From Dipylidium caninum (Eukaryota; Platyhelminthes; Cestoda; Cyclophyllidea; Dipylidiidae): DNA of 64,000 bases. The notes below the pieces were generated by a model. The model saw only the letters and a list, made by a program, of their open reading frames with translations. It had not been told where the DNA came from and did not search any database. Both the position numbers and the translations under genes were made by a program. Location: assembly GCA_017562135.1 (NCBI GenBank), contig QEYB01000003.1:699600-763599 (forward strand), given 5' to 3'. Position 1 is the stretch's first letter; the number at the start of each line of letters is the position of its first letter. Below are positions 12,777 through 24,165 of the stretch, piece after piece.

Positions 12777-14872
12777 ATAGAGCCGTTGGTAAAGGCTAGA
12801 GGATGGGTCTCCGTACTGAAATTAAAAGGCCCCCCAAGGCGAAACTCCAACCGAACTCTACTACTAAAATGACAAACAACAGGACTGAGTCGCTGTTTGT
12901 TTATTGATTGAAGGGGTGTCTGTGACTAAAACCGCCCACAACAAATGTGGGTGATCCCTGTCTCATAAACGGCAAGACATTCGACAGGCCAATAATTTGC
13001 ACATATGATTTGTTTCCCTATTTATTTCTGATCGGGGCGCCTATGTATGTTTTCTCTGTTTTATGGTAAGAAAAATCCAAAGTGTAACTTATTCAGAATG
13101 CTTCATCTCTCATGTCTTAGAGTCATGATAGGCGGGGGGGAATGTTTTGTCATTTACGTAGAGTAAAAATATCGCATTGGTGCAAACACAGTCTTAAAGT
13201 TCTGGCTTTTAAAAGAGATACAACAGCTCCCTTCTTTCCAACAACTCCAGTCGGCGGGCTATCAAAATCAGATTCCTGAATAATGGAAAACATCAACACG
13301 ATAAACTCCCTTAATTGGGCAAGGGTTCGGCATAGTGGAGTAGTATTTGAAGAAAACACTTGCATATATTGTTGCAGATTATATTTCCTTTAAGGTAAAC
13401 CGTATCAGAAAAAAATCTGTTTAGAAAATGGCGTTAGGAAAGTGTAATGCTTTATGGAGTAGTTATGTGATGTTAAACAATTATTTTAGGGATAGTTGAC
13501 ATATAACAGTGGTGGGGTGCTGCATTCTCAGTATACAGTCACAATTGTTTCGCAAAAATAGAACAGGATTTGCTGAACATTTCCGTAATTATTCAGAATC
13601 CGGCCTAGTCTAAAACGAGGCTGCTGCACTCACTGAGATCAGGTTCAATATTGTCACTTCCACAGTGATTTTTCTAACAGCCGTTCAAGATTCAACGTTA
13701 ACCTAACTGAGATATGAATGGGTGTTTAGGAAAACGAATATACGAGATTAAGTAACTGAAGGCCAGATTACGCTGACTGTAGACTTTTAATAACTTGAAT
13801 AACCCTGTATGATGATAGTATTTCAGTGCATTAATAAGAATCTAATGCTTTGTACCACATTGGCTTTGATATAAGAAGTAGTTTTGAGTTTAACGCGATT
13901 TTGATATTCGTTACTTTCCAGTAGTGCTCCTTGTATCATGTTGAGAGCCGTTTCATCTAGATGCACATACTTGAATCTAGGGTTTCTCCGTCATTGAGTA
14001 AAAATTGCAGGAAAATTATATTTTAATGGGTTATTCCTCAAGGAATATTTCTGAACGCCAAATGTAGAAGGATTAGTGAGGTTGATATTTGAAAGACTCA
14101 GACGCCGACGGAATTTCAGGTCAGACAGTACTCATAGTGTGTTGCTCGTGTGAAATAAGAGTTACGACAATTAATTGCATAAACATGGGTCGTTCAACTG
14201 AACAAGGAACTTGTTACCAGAATTAATCCACACTACAAATGCTCACCTACATTGCGCAAAACAAATTGTTGAAATTTATGATTAGTACACCGTATTTACT
14301 ACAGGATTAAAAGATAGCAGGTTTGTACCATAATTGCAATTTCTACGCTATATAGACCTATGCGCACCATACCCAGGCTAACCTTCGCAACGGTGCCTGG
14401 TGGGGGGTATGTGCTTCGACGCTGTCAAATTTGCTGAACTGTATTAATTTACTGCGAATAAACTGCCAGTATGAATTTATCAAAAGCCCAAATTTTGGGT
14501 TTTTTTTCAATGGCTTAGTGAGTTGATTGAGCTTCTGACTCTCGTCTGTGCAATATAAGCAGATTCGCCCACTGTGGTATTTGAATGCTCCGGACTTGAA
14601 AATTTTCTATCCTGGAAAGTTGTAGTTAGGCAAGAGGTCTCGTGAATTTTTGTCAATGACCGGTAGTCGCATAACGCGCATTGACGTTTTGCCTTTTTAC
14701 CGTCAAGGCAGAAATTGTTGTGAAGCTCTTGAATGGGAAATTTTAATCAACTACTGCTTCCTACGCAATTTTTATATTGTTCCAAATGATAGAATTTTTG
14801 TTTTCTGTTATAGAAACACTTTCTCGCACTCCCACACCTTGACAATCTGTAGTGCTCGTTGATTACACTTGC
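12777..14872. other. Intergenic stretch, no gene recognised
   Basis: AT-rich DNA upstream of the NEPRO-like gene. A minus-strand frame at 13150-13365 encodes a plausible-looking peptide (TLAQLREFIVLMFSIIQESD) but lacks splice partners or a known motif. A seven-G run lies near 13134. Confidence 0.4.
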
Positions 14873-15961
14873 ATGATGTCACTGAAATCACTCCCGGTAA
14901 TGGTTTCCGCAGAGTGTGACCCTTCAACTAAAGGTACGTTCTACTTTTTATTTTTATAACAGTCAGCTTTCATAAAACGCAATGTGGATACTTTTACTCT
15001 ATTATTTGATAAGTGGGATATGCGGAACGACGATCTTCGGATAGTCAATCGGATAGTTCACAAATTCAAAAATCAACAACGTCACTTTATTCACTTCGCT
15101 GAGTTCTGTCATCTGACACGTTTGCTTCGCAAGGCCAGCTGCGGTCGTAGCAATTTTTGCCTAAAACTCATGTTCCGTAGTTTGGAGGAGACAAAAGAGG
15201 ATAATCAATGTCTTAGTCGTAATTGCGTTGACTTCTTACTTCTCGCACTCGAAACCTGGCAAAATGAGATCCGGGTCATTAGGAATTTATCCATAAATTG
15301 CTGGAGGCACAGTGAACGCCAAATGTTAACAGGGCACTTTGTCAAATTAGCAACTTTAATACTGATTGTACTTGCCCGTATACTGTGGGTTTTTAAGTCA
15401 GTACTTTTACGTAAAAACATTTTAGTATTCTATCAGAACGTTCCATTTTGTCAGCCGTGGAATTCTATAATTGCATGCTTATTATACGTGGTCAGGTCCC
15501 GTGTGTGGGCGTCGTCATTGATTATTTAGATGATCCTCTTCGAAAATTGAAATTTGACTCAACAATTCGGTTTAATAAAAGATGTACTGCCTTCTTAAAT
15601 CTACCGTGAGTTTTACCCTGCCTAACAATTGCTGTAGAGTGGAAAATGTCTTAACGCCTACCCTGTTGGAAACTCCGGATAACTATCCTTCTGCACCTAC
15701 ACTGAAAAATGAGGTGAGCCAGGGTTCTAATGTAATTTTTAGTAGGTTTCCAAAAAGCCGTCAAAACAGATCCAGGTGGAAGTACGTTTCCTCTTACTTG
15801 ATATGCCCTTCTAGACTAGTAAAAATAAAAACGCTCAGAAGGAGAAAAGAGAACTGTAAGTCTCTGTTTGCATTCTTCATTAGTTTAGGCTCGAAATTCT
15901 TCGCAAGGCCAAAGGAAAGACTTCAAAGGGATCGAGCTTTTTGGACCTGTTATTCAAATAA
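14873..15961 (+). CDS. NEPRO/Rmp1-like protein, probable RNase MRP subunit
   Basis: Seven exons: 14873-14933, 14967-15439, 15496-15605, 15638-15713, 15746-15781, 15815-15855 and 15889-15961. They sum to 870 nt (289 residues plus stop) in frame. Introns are 33, 56, 32, 32, 33 and 33 nt. The N-terminal half shows a helix with HKFKNQQRHFIHF, resembling the N-x-N-Q-H/R signature of the Nepro/Rmp1 domain, followed by a long hydrophobic helical region (LILIVLARILWVFKSVLL) that parallels human NEPRO. NEPRO is a nucleolar protein reported as an RNase MRP-specific subunit acting in rRNA processing. The protein is about half the human length and ends in a basic tail. The 56-nt intron (15440-15495) is the least certain junction. 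The stop codon lies inside an AATAAA hexamer (15957-15962). The family call is by eye, and the domain is short and divergent. Confidence 0.6.
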
Positions 15962-15962
15962 A
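15957..15962 (+). terminator. Polyadenylation signal overlapping the stop codon
   Basis: AATAAA, with the TAA stop of the NEPRO-like gene (15959-15961) inside it. The next gene's ATG is 80 bp after the stop. A signal this close fits very compact 3' ends. Confidence 0.5.
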
Positions 15963-16008
15963 TATTTTTTAATGATTTATATTTGTTCTCGAATGGCATA
16001 CATTCATT

Positions 16009-16018
16009 ATTGTCGCAG
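16009..16018 (+). promoter_or_regulatory. Candidate trans-splice acceptor upstream of the second gene of a tight pair
   Basis: The bases ATTATTGTCGCAG, ending near 16019 and preceded by a T-rich tract, lie about 23 bp before ATG 16042 and after the polyadenylation signal of the preceding gene. No cis donor fits between the genes. Flatworms add a spliced leader at such sites; that this one is used is an inference. Confidence 0.35.
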
Positions 16019-16041
16019 TTCCCGCTTCGTGAGAGTGTGCT

Positions 16042-16812
16042 ATGTACAAGCAGTTCTTTTCAGGATTGGCTAGTGCATATGTTCCATATACGTATGAGTA
16101 CTTGGAAGAGGGTCGACCTCGTCCGGTAGTGGCCCCCCGCTTTTATTACTACCCAGAGAGGTATTTCCAAACGAGAGAATGCTAATCTTGGCAAAGGCGC
16201 GTGGCCACCACCTGTAACCACAGTTTGGTTTGACGGGCCGAGACATGGTTTTACCCTTTGCACAAGACGGTTTTCGTCCTGCATTCGCGAGGAAGTGATA
16301 TGCTGCTACAACACTTTTCATCTCGTTCATTGGCAACTTTCAACTTGTAGGTCGTTCCCGACCCGGATGGACTTTGCACCGTATCTATTATTCGATGAAC
16401 TCTACGGTAACTTCGACTCCTTTGCTAAAGTCGTCCAGTCCAAAGGACTTACCGCGAGGCTCTTAGGACTGTAATGCTCCTCTCATAATAACCCACTTTC
16501 TGATATAGGACTTCAGCCTATGAAGCTCAAAATAATATCGTGGAGATACTTTCCCCCCTTAATCTGGATAGCCTACCGTGCATCCTTGTGGACGTTACCT
16601 TGCTTCCTGGAAGTTTTAAGCGCGCCCTCGCGGTTGATGGCGGTCTAAACAGATTAGTTCAATTCATCGGCAGCCTCTCGCTTCTCCCCGACAATAAAAA
16701 GACGTGGTGTCTTCGTGCGCTGACTTACACATTCATGGACGGTGTAGACCTTAGATCTTACGAGGAAGCCGTGCGAATCACCCGCCCTTATGTAAAAATT
16801 ATAGACTTCTAA
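16042..16812 (+). CDS. Unidentified protein, four-exon model
   Basis: Exons are 16042-about 16125, 16224-16294, 16351-16470 and 16509-16812 (stop TAA). The last three junctions agree in phase and use good borders; the 38-nt intron 16471-16508 has donor GTAATG and acceptor GATATAG. The first donor is uncertain: GT at 16126 keeps phase, but a better-looking GTATTT near 16160 does not. The product is about 190 residues, with no signal peptide or membrane span, and contains FGLTGRDMVLPFAQDGF and a C-terminal block with TWCLRALTYTFMDGVDLRSY. I do not recognise the family. It follows the NEPRO-like gene at 80 bp on the same strand, which suggests a two-gene transcription unit. An AATAAA lies about 20 bp after the stop (near 16831). 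Confidence 0.55.
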
Positions 16813-17390
16813 CTGTAATGCCTCGTAGAATAAAATTGCTCCTTCGTTAGTAAAGTGGCAGTTTTTCTTAAAATTCTAATAAAAATATGCATTAAGTAAG
16901 GTGAGGGGGATAGGTAACGAAACAGGAGGCAAAATTGTGAACGCGTAGGAAAGACTGAAGACTTATTTGTCAGGGTGTGAAGGCGGGGAGACGACGCGAC
17001 GTGCCCAACAGTCCACAGTGCCCGTTGCCACCATTGTCGTAGTAAGTAGATCCGAAGTTGACCGACGAAATGTACCCGTCGGGGGTTTATTAGCTTCCAC
17101 TGTCAAGAAAGTGTACATCAGAAGATTCATGCCTCAACAGTTAGCCTGTGCAATTCGGGATGATAATTTAAAGCAAGTGTGTTTTTCGACTTCACGACAA
17201 GTTTTGTGGTAGGCTGCCCTTCAGTAAGCCTATTTGACAATGTGAAATCATAGTAAGATTGGAGGGTTTTTCAACGAAGAAGACGAAGTTATGTCTCATC
17301 ATAATGTAAAATGGAAATTTTTAGCAAGTAGCTATATTTGTTAGTGGGTAAGATTCGAGATGGAGTTGGCATTTAAAAGAATTCACAAAA

Positions 17391-20300
17391 TCAGATGAGA
17401 TCCACTGCTTGACAAACTCATATCGGAAACAAAGCTCCAAATAATTATTGCGAAAAAATCGGAAGAAAAAAGGAAGGGGTACTCACAATCTTCTTGAATA
17501 CTTGAGGGTGAAGCGAGAGAGTTGCATGAGTTGGCGGGTCGAATGGTAGAGGTACTGGTGAGGACGGTGTTTCTGCTAGAGCTTGTAGTCGTTGGGCAAC
17601 CCCAGTTACCACTACCGTCATCATAGAAGACGTTTGCATCTTCCAACGCCACCTCGTTGACTATGTCAGAGACCTGGTCAGAAGTAGAGCAGGCACCCTC
17701 AGTATCCTCAACTCCTCCAGTCTTATCATCCTCTCCTGAGGCCAAGGAGGAAAGTCCAGTGAGGGGAAAGCTGCTGTCCGTCTGTTGAAGCTCCGATAGG
17801 AGATCTAGCTGCGGTGCAGCCCGCCGCAGGGATCCTCCACCCATGGTCTTTGGCACTGAGCTATGATACAGGACCAGTGGGAACTCAATGCAAGTTTCAT
17901 TCCATAAACGTAACAGTAAATTCGATCAGCGTCAGCCTTGTCAGTGAATGATGCGAAAAGAAGATTAATGTTTCATTGAATGCATGAACATTTACAAGCC
18001 AGGTTGACATGAAACCAGACATATCGGCCATAATAACGAAGAAATGTCATTAGTAAAAAAACTTCAGCCTAAACATTTCAATGGTTTTATATCAAATTAT
18101 TGCCATCTAGTCTGTTTAAAAAATAAAAACAGAGCATATACCCTGAATTAAAATCATAAAAATTTATCATCCCCAAAATATAGGCCTAACGTCACGCAGA
18201 ACACCGCTGAAAAGACTAAAATGAGAGTCGTGACCAAAAATAGCTAGACAGAAATTTACAAGCGAGAGCGGTAGTTGGTACTTCTCGGCCTCACGGTCAC
18301 CGATAGTCGGGAGAGATCAAAGGGTGGAATGTCGTCAGTTGTACTTTGTAGGCGGTAAATCTCGGGACATTGCGACGCCTCCTGTTCGCCCACTGCAAAC
18401 TATCCATGAAAACATTGGTTCAAATCGTAAACGGAAGCACTGATGGACTTTTAAACCCCAAGAGCATATTCATAGACGTTTGTCAAACTAGCTAAGCGAA
18501 ATATGTACATCGGGAAGAAATGAAACTCTTAAGCTGATATCCAAATAGACAAGATGTACAAACAAAAGACGGCGAATAGTCGACTGCCGTACGACTCCGA
18601 TTTCCTGCTGATGTTTGCAATCCTAAGAAAGAGCAAAAATATTCAAATAAAGGAGAATAGTGATGTCAACACGAGATCAGTACACCAATGTTTCCGAATT
18701 TGATAAGATATTAGGCAAACCGGAAGGTAATCAAAACTAGATGACGATGGTGGACTCAGATCGTCGCTAAACTACTTTTAAATTATCACCAAAGGTCGGC
18801 TTAGATGGTGTAGATTTCAGGATCATCTCCAGCGCATAAGAATACTGTATAGGGGATGAATTTGGGTTCCTCACGAACTGATAGACGCGGCACTCGATCA
18901 ACGACGTGCAATCTGCTGTGGGTCTTTTGTCTCGATATGAAACCGATCCGTTTTTGTGACGATTTACAGCTGGAGAGGAGAAGTGGATGTGATAAAATAA
19001 TCCTCTGAGAAAAAACGGCTTTCCCCCAGAGAAACACCCATTCCGACACTCAAATCGTCACTAACATGAAAGAAACCCCTTTTTGCGGAGAGTGGAATTT
19101 TTCTGGCATCATACACCATGAAATGTTTTAACCTGGTCAGATAATTACAACGACAGCGTATTGTCAACAGCTCAAGCGAATGAAGCAAGAGTTCTTAAAA
19201 AAGTTATTTTGATCAATTATAAAAAATATATTCATTCACCACGATAATGCGGGGAAAACAGGGAGCTTGAATTTGCACTTTTAAGCCACCTTATTCACCA
19301 AATTTCGCGCCGTCGAAATACCGTCTTTTCAGATCGCTAGGGCATACATTGAGGAGTAAAAACTTTAACAATGTTGAAGAAGTGGAAGCGTACTTTGAAA
19401 AATCGTTCGACTCAAGACCAAAGTTTTTTTTTAAAAATCGGACGACTGCATATACGATGGCAAAAGGAGTCGAAATTGGTAGAAATTACTTGGCAAATGA
19501 AAACAGAATTCCTGAAATGATTCTTGTCCATCAATAAAAAAAAACATCGGGTTACTTTTCGATATACCTACTATATACTTTTTAAATTGACAAACGAAAG
19601 TACTCAACCAGAAGCTCTGAAACGAAAAATGTGGGTAGGAGAATGAGAATGAGTTTTAGCGACTGAACTATAAGCTACTCGAAACGATCAAAGAAGCTTA
19701 AAATAGACACCTGAAAAGTTCGCGATCTCGGGCACTCGACTCGCAAGGGGGGACTTGTTTGTGCTGGATTGCCATCTGCAATGTCCCGTTCGTAAAGCAG
19801 GTCGATGACATCCAAATCTTCCGTCGCTTCAATAACAGAAAAGTCTACTTCAGTCGGTATGTGGTTGCCCGAACTCCCTTCAAAGCAATGGAGCTAAAGA
19901 AAAGGAATTATCACATCAATTAACCTAAAAATGGTTGTGAGAATTCGTCATATTATTAACTGAATTGCCTGAAGACAATAAATATCTTTTTGCACAAATT
20001 AAGATGCTAGATTGTCTCTATAGGCTACTTAAACAATTATTTAAGTTAGCAAAGAGATTTGTATGACACCAACTAAACCTGTCAGGAATTATCTGATGGA
20101 GAGAAGGAGAGGCAGTACAAGCAACTCAGATGATCTAATGAGTTGGAAAAAATTACGGCAGAAATCGTGCTCTTCACTAAAGAGGTCTTAAAATGGCCTA
20201 TGGGTATACGGTGTCTCGGAGCGCACATGTTGTATCCACTTGCACATCCAATCAGTGCAATTAAAATATGGGAAATAAGTAGTTAAAGTGGTAGCAGGGT

Positions 20301-22445
20301 CTAAGGAATTCTAATTGAATGGGGAATAGGGTTGAGAAGTGCCAAACAATTGTACAAATTTTGACGTCGCACTTTATCATCAAGCCTACGGTTACAGGAT
20401 GACTAATATCAATGGGTGAAATGCAACATTAAAACAAATTTCAGATCACGCCTACGTAAAATAAGCTTGTCAAAGTGATATCCAAACAAAACATGCCAAT
20501 CGTAAATAAGTCAAAGAAAATGCCTGGGTTAGTTTACGAAACCTTTTTTTATGGAAAGAGTAAGACGCTTACCAGTGGGGAAGAAAGCCCACGATTCCCT
20601 CGCGATGACTGGAGGAAAGAGGGTGAAGAAAAGGTCGGACTTTTGGTTGGTGTTACGAAGTTGCCCAAACCTTCTTTAGCCTCGAACGCGGACCAGTCAA
20701 CAGAGAGTCGCCGCCGACAAGTAGGTCGTGAAAGCCCCTGCCATGAGGAGTCTAAGCGAATTGATGTTGTTTGATTACAACCCAATAATCGCAGATGCAG
20801 AATATACTCTTCGTGCATTAAAGCCCTAGAAAGAAAAAGCACATGACTCCTTGGTAGTAATAAAACTACTGAAATCTGATTGAGAGGGGAAATAACATCA
20901 TTTACAACAACCGATTAAAGCGACTGTACTAAAATAGGTTCCGCAATGCACCCCCAAATAAACGAGTTCACTTTAATCTCCACACATACAAGGGTTTCAA
21001 AATGCTTTGTTCAAAAAATATCGAAATCTTTAGGACACCTATTTCGACCATAATCTTACACAAGGCGCTTCTCAAATTACAATTTTCATAAGAAGGCTCC
21101 CAAACACTACGCAAAAAATTTAGCCGCAAAAGTTCCGAGACTTTATCTCTTAAAACTCCATTTAAGTTTTCACTCCTGAAATATTTGCAACAAAAGTGGA
21201 GTTGGATGAAACAATGCAAAACCACTAGATTATGGTAAAAACGCAGAGCAATGACATGAGACTTACACCTTGGTCTGCAACTGGTCAAATGCGGAACGAA
21301 GGCGGCGATTGTCATGTGACAGCCTAACCAACTCATCTCTGTAATCCATTAGCTGATTATTGGAGCTATTTACAACGTCTTCCAAATATTTCTTAATAAA
21401 AAAGTGTTGTAATAGTAAGAAGATATCTAAAAGTATGGAAATTATGAAAGAGAGAAATACCTTTTGGGATTCGGATGAAATGGCTTTGAATGCATAATCC
21501 CGGCACGTCTTACAGCACTTCATTTTTAAGTGCAATTCACCGAAATCAGTTAGATTCTGGTATTCAAAACTGTAATAAAAAAATGCGTATAATCTGAGGA
21601 AAATAAAGCATTGGCCATTTGAGTAAAGTCGGTAAAGACGAACCCATTAGGGATACTGATTAATAGAGCATAGTCAATCTGACCGATGCGGGGGAAATTT
21701 AGTTCCTCAGCCCTCATATCGAAACTGGGGGAAAAAATTGTTTCCTTTGGAGGATTGGATAGATAGTGGTTTCACAGATTAAGAGGGATAACAAAGACAA
21801 AAGGACCAAATTTGAAAAACATTACATGTACTATGGGTAAACATTTTAACAAAATTAGTAGTATTTCACCAGAAGTCGATGTACTGCAATTCCCCGGCTG
21901 CATTGGTAATTCTCTGAAGTTTATTGCTGAGCAGAACGGTAGTCGGACGATAGACATCCCTAAAAATAAGTTCGAAGACATACTCGTCAAAAAATTTGGC
22001 AGTTCAAAATGCTATATGCTACCTTATAGCCTCCTTTGAATTAAATAAAACGTCAAGGTAACAATGAAGGTTCTTGGACTGCAGAGCAAGACGCAAGAGT
22101 GCCCGGAGCTAAAACCGAGAGAACATAAGTTGGAGCTAGTCTTAACCCAAATGATAATAAAAATACTAGATATAGATATAGAAGCTTTCAGAAGAATACA
22201 CACACCTTAGCGAGGCCACTTTGGAGGTTCTCCAAAGAGTTGACTAATTCAACACAGTTGTTGGGCAACTTTTCACAAGACTTGGACACCCAATGCCACA
22301 CTCTCCGGTCTTTCTGCAGTTTGAAAGAACCTAAAGAATCTACGAAAATGAAGAGGTACTTTTAGGCGCGTTGTAGAACACATTCTCTAGACATGTCAAC
22401 AGTCCATGAACATTTTGTGAACCTTCCTGGGTGTCTCGAAATTTG
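17391..22445 (-). CDS. RUNDC3-like RUN-domain protein
   Basis: Exons on the minus strand (5' to 3'): about 22445-22360, 22330-22206, 22108-22023, 21569-21461, 21391-about 21267, about 20751-20573, 19893-19711, 18392-18301, 17860-17487 and 17404-17391. The RUN domain crosses the first three: NVHGLLTCLENVF, then WHWVSKSCEKLPNNCVELV, then ALLRLALQSKNLHCYL. The PNNCV block and the later coiled coil (KKYLEDVV...DNRRLRSAFDQLQ) match RUNDC3A/B by eye, including KGYLEELV...ENRRLQLQLEE. RUNDC3 proteins are neuronal RAP2-interacting and kinesin-linked adaptors. The C-terminal half is Ser/Thr-rich and acidic, with no known domain. The first intron is 29 nt. The N-terminal exon is missing from my model, and the join between 21267 and 20751 is unresolved. 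A dead mariner element lies in the intron between 18392 and 19711. Confidence 0.75.
18780..19537 (+). pseudogene. Mariner-family transposase remnant
   Basis: Decayed copy of a Tc1/mariner-type transposase, readable only by changing frame. In order it shows WVPHEL near 18865, SRYETDPFL near 18930, GEEKW near 18980, NNPLRKNG near 19003, a Cys-Gln-Gln block near 19160, HHDNAG near 19240, PYSPNFAPSKYRLF near 19288, and the tail FNNVEEVEAYFEKSFDSRPK up to the stop at 19537. In-frame stops interrupt it several times (for example after ETDPFL and before the HHDNA block). The third catalytic Asp, normally in the PSDYHLF motif, is Lys. No terminal inverted repeats could be seen with certainty. It sits on the plus strand inside an intron of the minus-strand RUNDC3-like gene. 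Confidence 0.8.
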
Positions 22446-24165
22446 TTACTTTTGCCAACCAAAGCTATGTAAGCGCTGAACAAAATCTATGAATACTGTG
22501 TCAAACCATGTAGCTTTGACAAGATTCTCGTGGGATGTTATGACCTCGGAGCAATTATCATGAGAATTCGTCATAAATTGAACAATTTGGGTAAGACACC
22601 GTAATTAAACATAGCAGATACAGTAGTACCAAGCCCGCTCTCTCATTGGACGACGACAACTTTCGAATGATAGGCGAAAAATATAAAGTACGGAAATTTT
22701 AGAGCTTGTCACCGAAACACTAGCAATACTTCAGTTTGATACAAACTATTTTAAAATTAAAAGTTGGTTGACATTAATTTATTAAAATGTATATGGGTCC
22801 AAGCAGAATTTGAACCCTGAAGCTACTTATTGAAACCCGAGTAGGATTTTTGAGACAAGATGCTGTGGCTGACCAAATGAGGATGTTGGATAAATGTTTG
22901 ATGAGGGGGACAAATAGACCAAAAACGCACACCACAGTGCGGGGCGAGCGGCAAAACAAACTTCACTTTCTGACATTTCCCGTTTAGACATTGAAAATCG
23001 TTTTAAGGTTGCAGGTATCAATTCGGATGCAATGCATTTCTGGACTGTTGGTATAACATATCCAGTTGCAAGTCTCATGTTAGCTAATATGTGGGGTCTT
23101 CGAGTCGATCCCACCGTCTAAATTCTCACCAGGTTTTCAGTCAAATACAATAATCTATCACCTTGAGACAGTAATGATAGCAATTGTGCCATTTTTGTTA
23201 ATAAATTACCGAAGATTGTCAAAATGCCGAAAAACGCGAAGTTCTTCGAAACCTTAAAAGAAATTTATTGGTGCACAATGAATCACTCTAGCAGATACAG
23301 CAGCTGGTTTCCTTCGATCACTAATATCTCGAAGCTATATGTGCTTTATGACCGCTTCCTCACACTTTCTCAACCCCTATTGTTTTGTGGCCGCTAGTGT
23401 AACAGTGTGACTTCACGAATAGTCTACTGGAAACATAAACGTCATTTGATTGAGTCAAGTTTAATTGAAGCGTATTTCAGAATGGCAGTTTGGAATTAAG
23501 TGGCCGGAAAGATTTTGCCCAGAATGGGTTTATAGCTGAGCGTAAATTTTGCCAGAATTTACGAAAAATACGAGCATTCTTCAAATTAATATATCAACTG
23601 ACAATAAAGTGCGTTTTAGGTTACGCTGTAAAACATCCTAAATGCATCACTTACCATGTAGATATATGGGTATTTTCTGGCACAGTGGATAGGATAAGGC
23701 AAACTAAATCAGATGTCAGAATCAATAAAAGAATCTTCTCTTGATCTCTTTTTGGGTAATATGGCTTACAACTTCGCGTAAATTGGAAATTTAGGGCAAA
23801 CGAAGGCCTAAACATTAAAGGTCTCAAATTGAGTACCATTTGCCTATGGCCCCACCCTAGATCCACTGCTATAGTCTTTATTTTTATACTGTGCTAAGCG
23901 CAATTCGACTTAAGGAAGCTATTGTGATGCAGGCGGCTCGCCGTTTTTCTTCGAATGGTCGCCATGATCACAATTTTATCTAAACGGTAATCTCTGCCGT
24001 GTAATTCTGAAGGTTATAATGAAAACAATAAACACCACAAGACCTTAGAGTTGGAGGCCCAGATTTATTACTTGCAAATATTAGAGTTTTTAAGAAACGT
24101 TGATTTCGCTTGTCGTTTTACTGCATGAAGTTCACAACTATCCCTTGCAGCGGGGCTGCTCATCG
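22446..24165. other. Gap between RUNDC3-like and SBDS genes
   Basis: AT-rich DNA that should contain the 5' exon(s) of the RUNDC3-like gene and the 5' flank of SBDS. Open frames at 22827-23114 (minus) and 23490-23744 (plus) match nothing I recognise. A CCCTTGCAG acceptor-like site lies about 16 bp before the SBDS ATG. Confidence 0.35.

Noticed and set aside
13150..13390. Minus-strand frame with protein-like composition
   Set aside because: No start, no matching exon and no recognisable motif; a chance frame in this AT-rich gap cannot be excluded.
22795..22835. GGTTCAAATTC-like box resembling a tRNA B box on the minus strand
   Set aside because: No A box at the right distance and no cloverleaf could be drawn.
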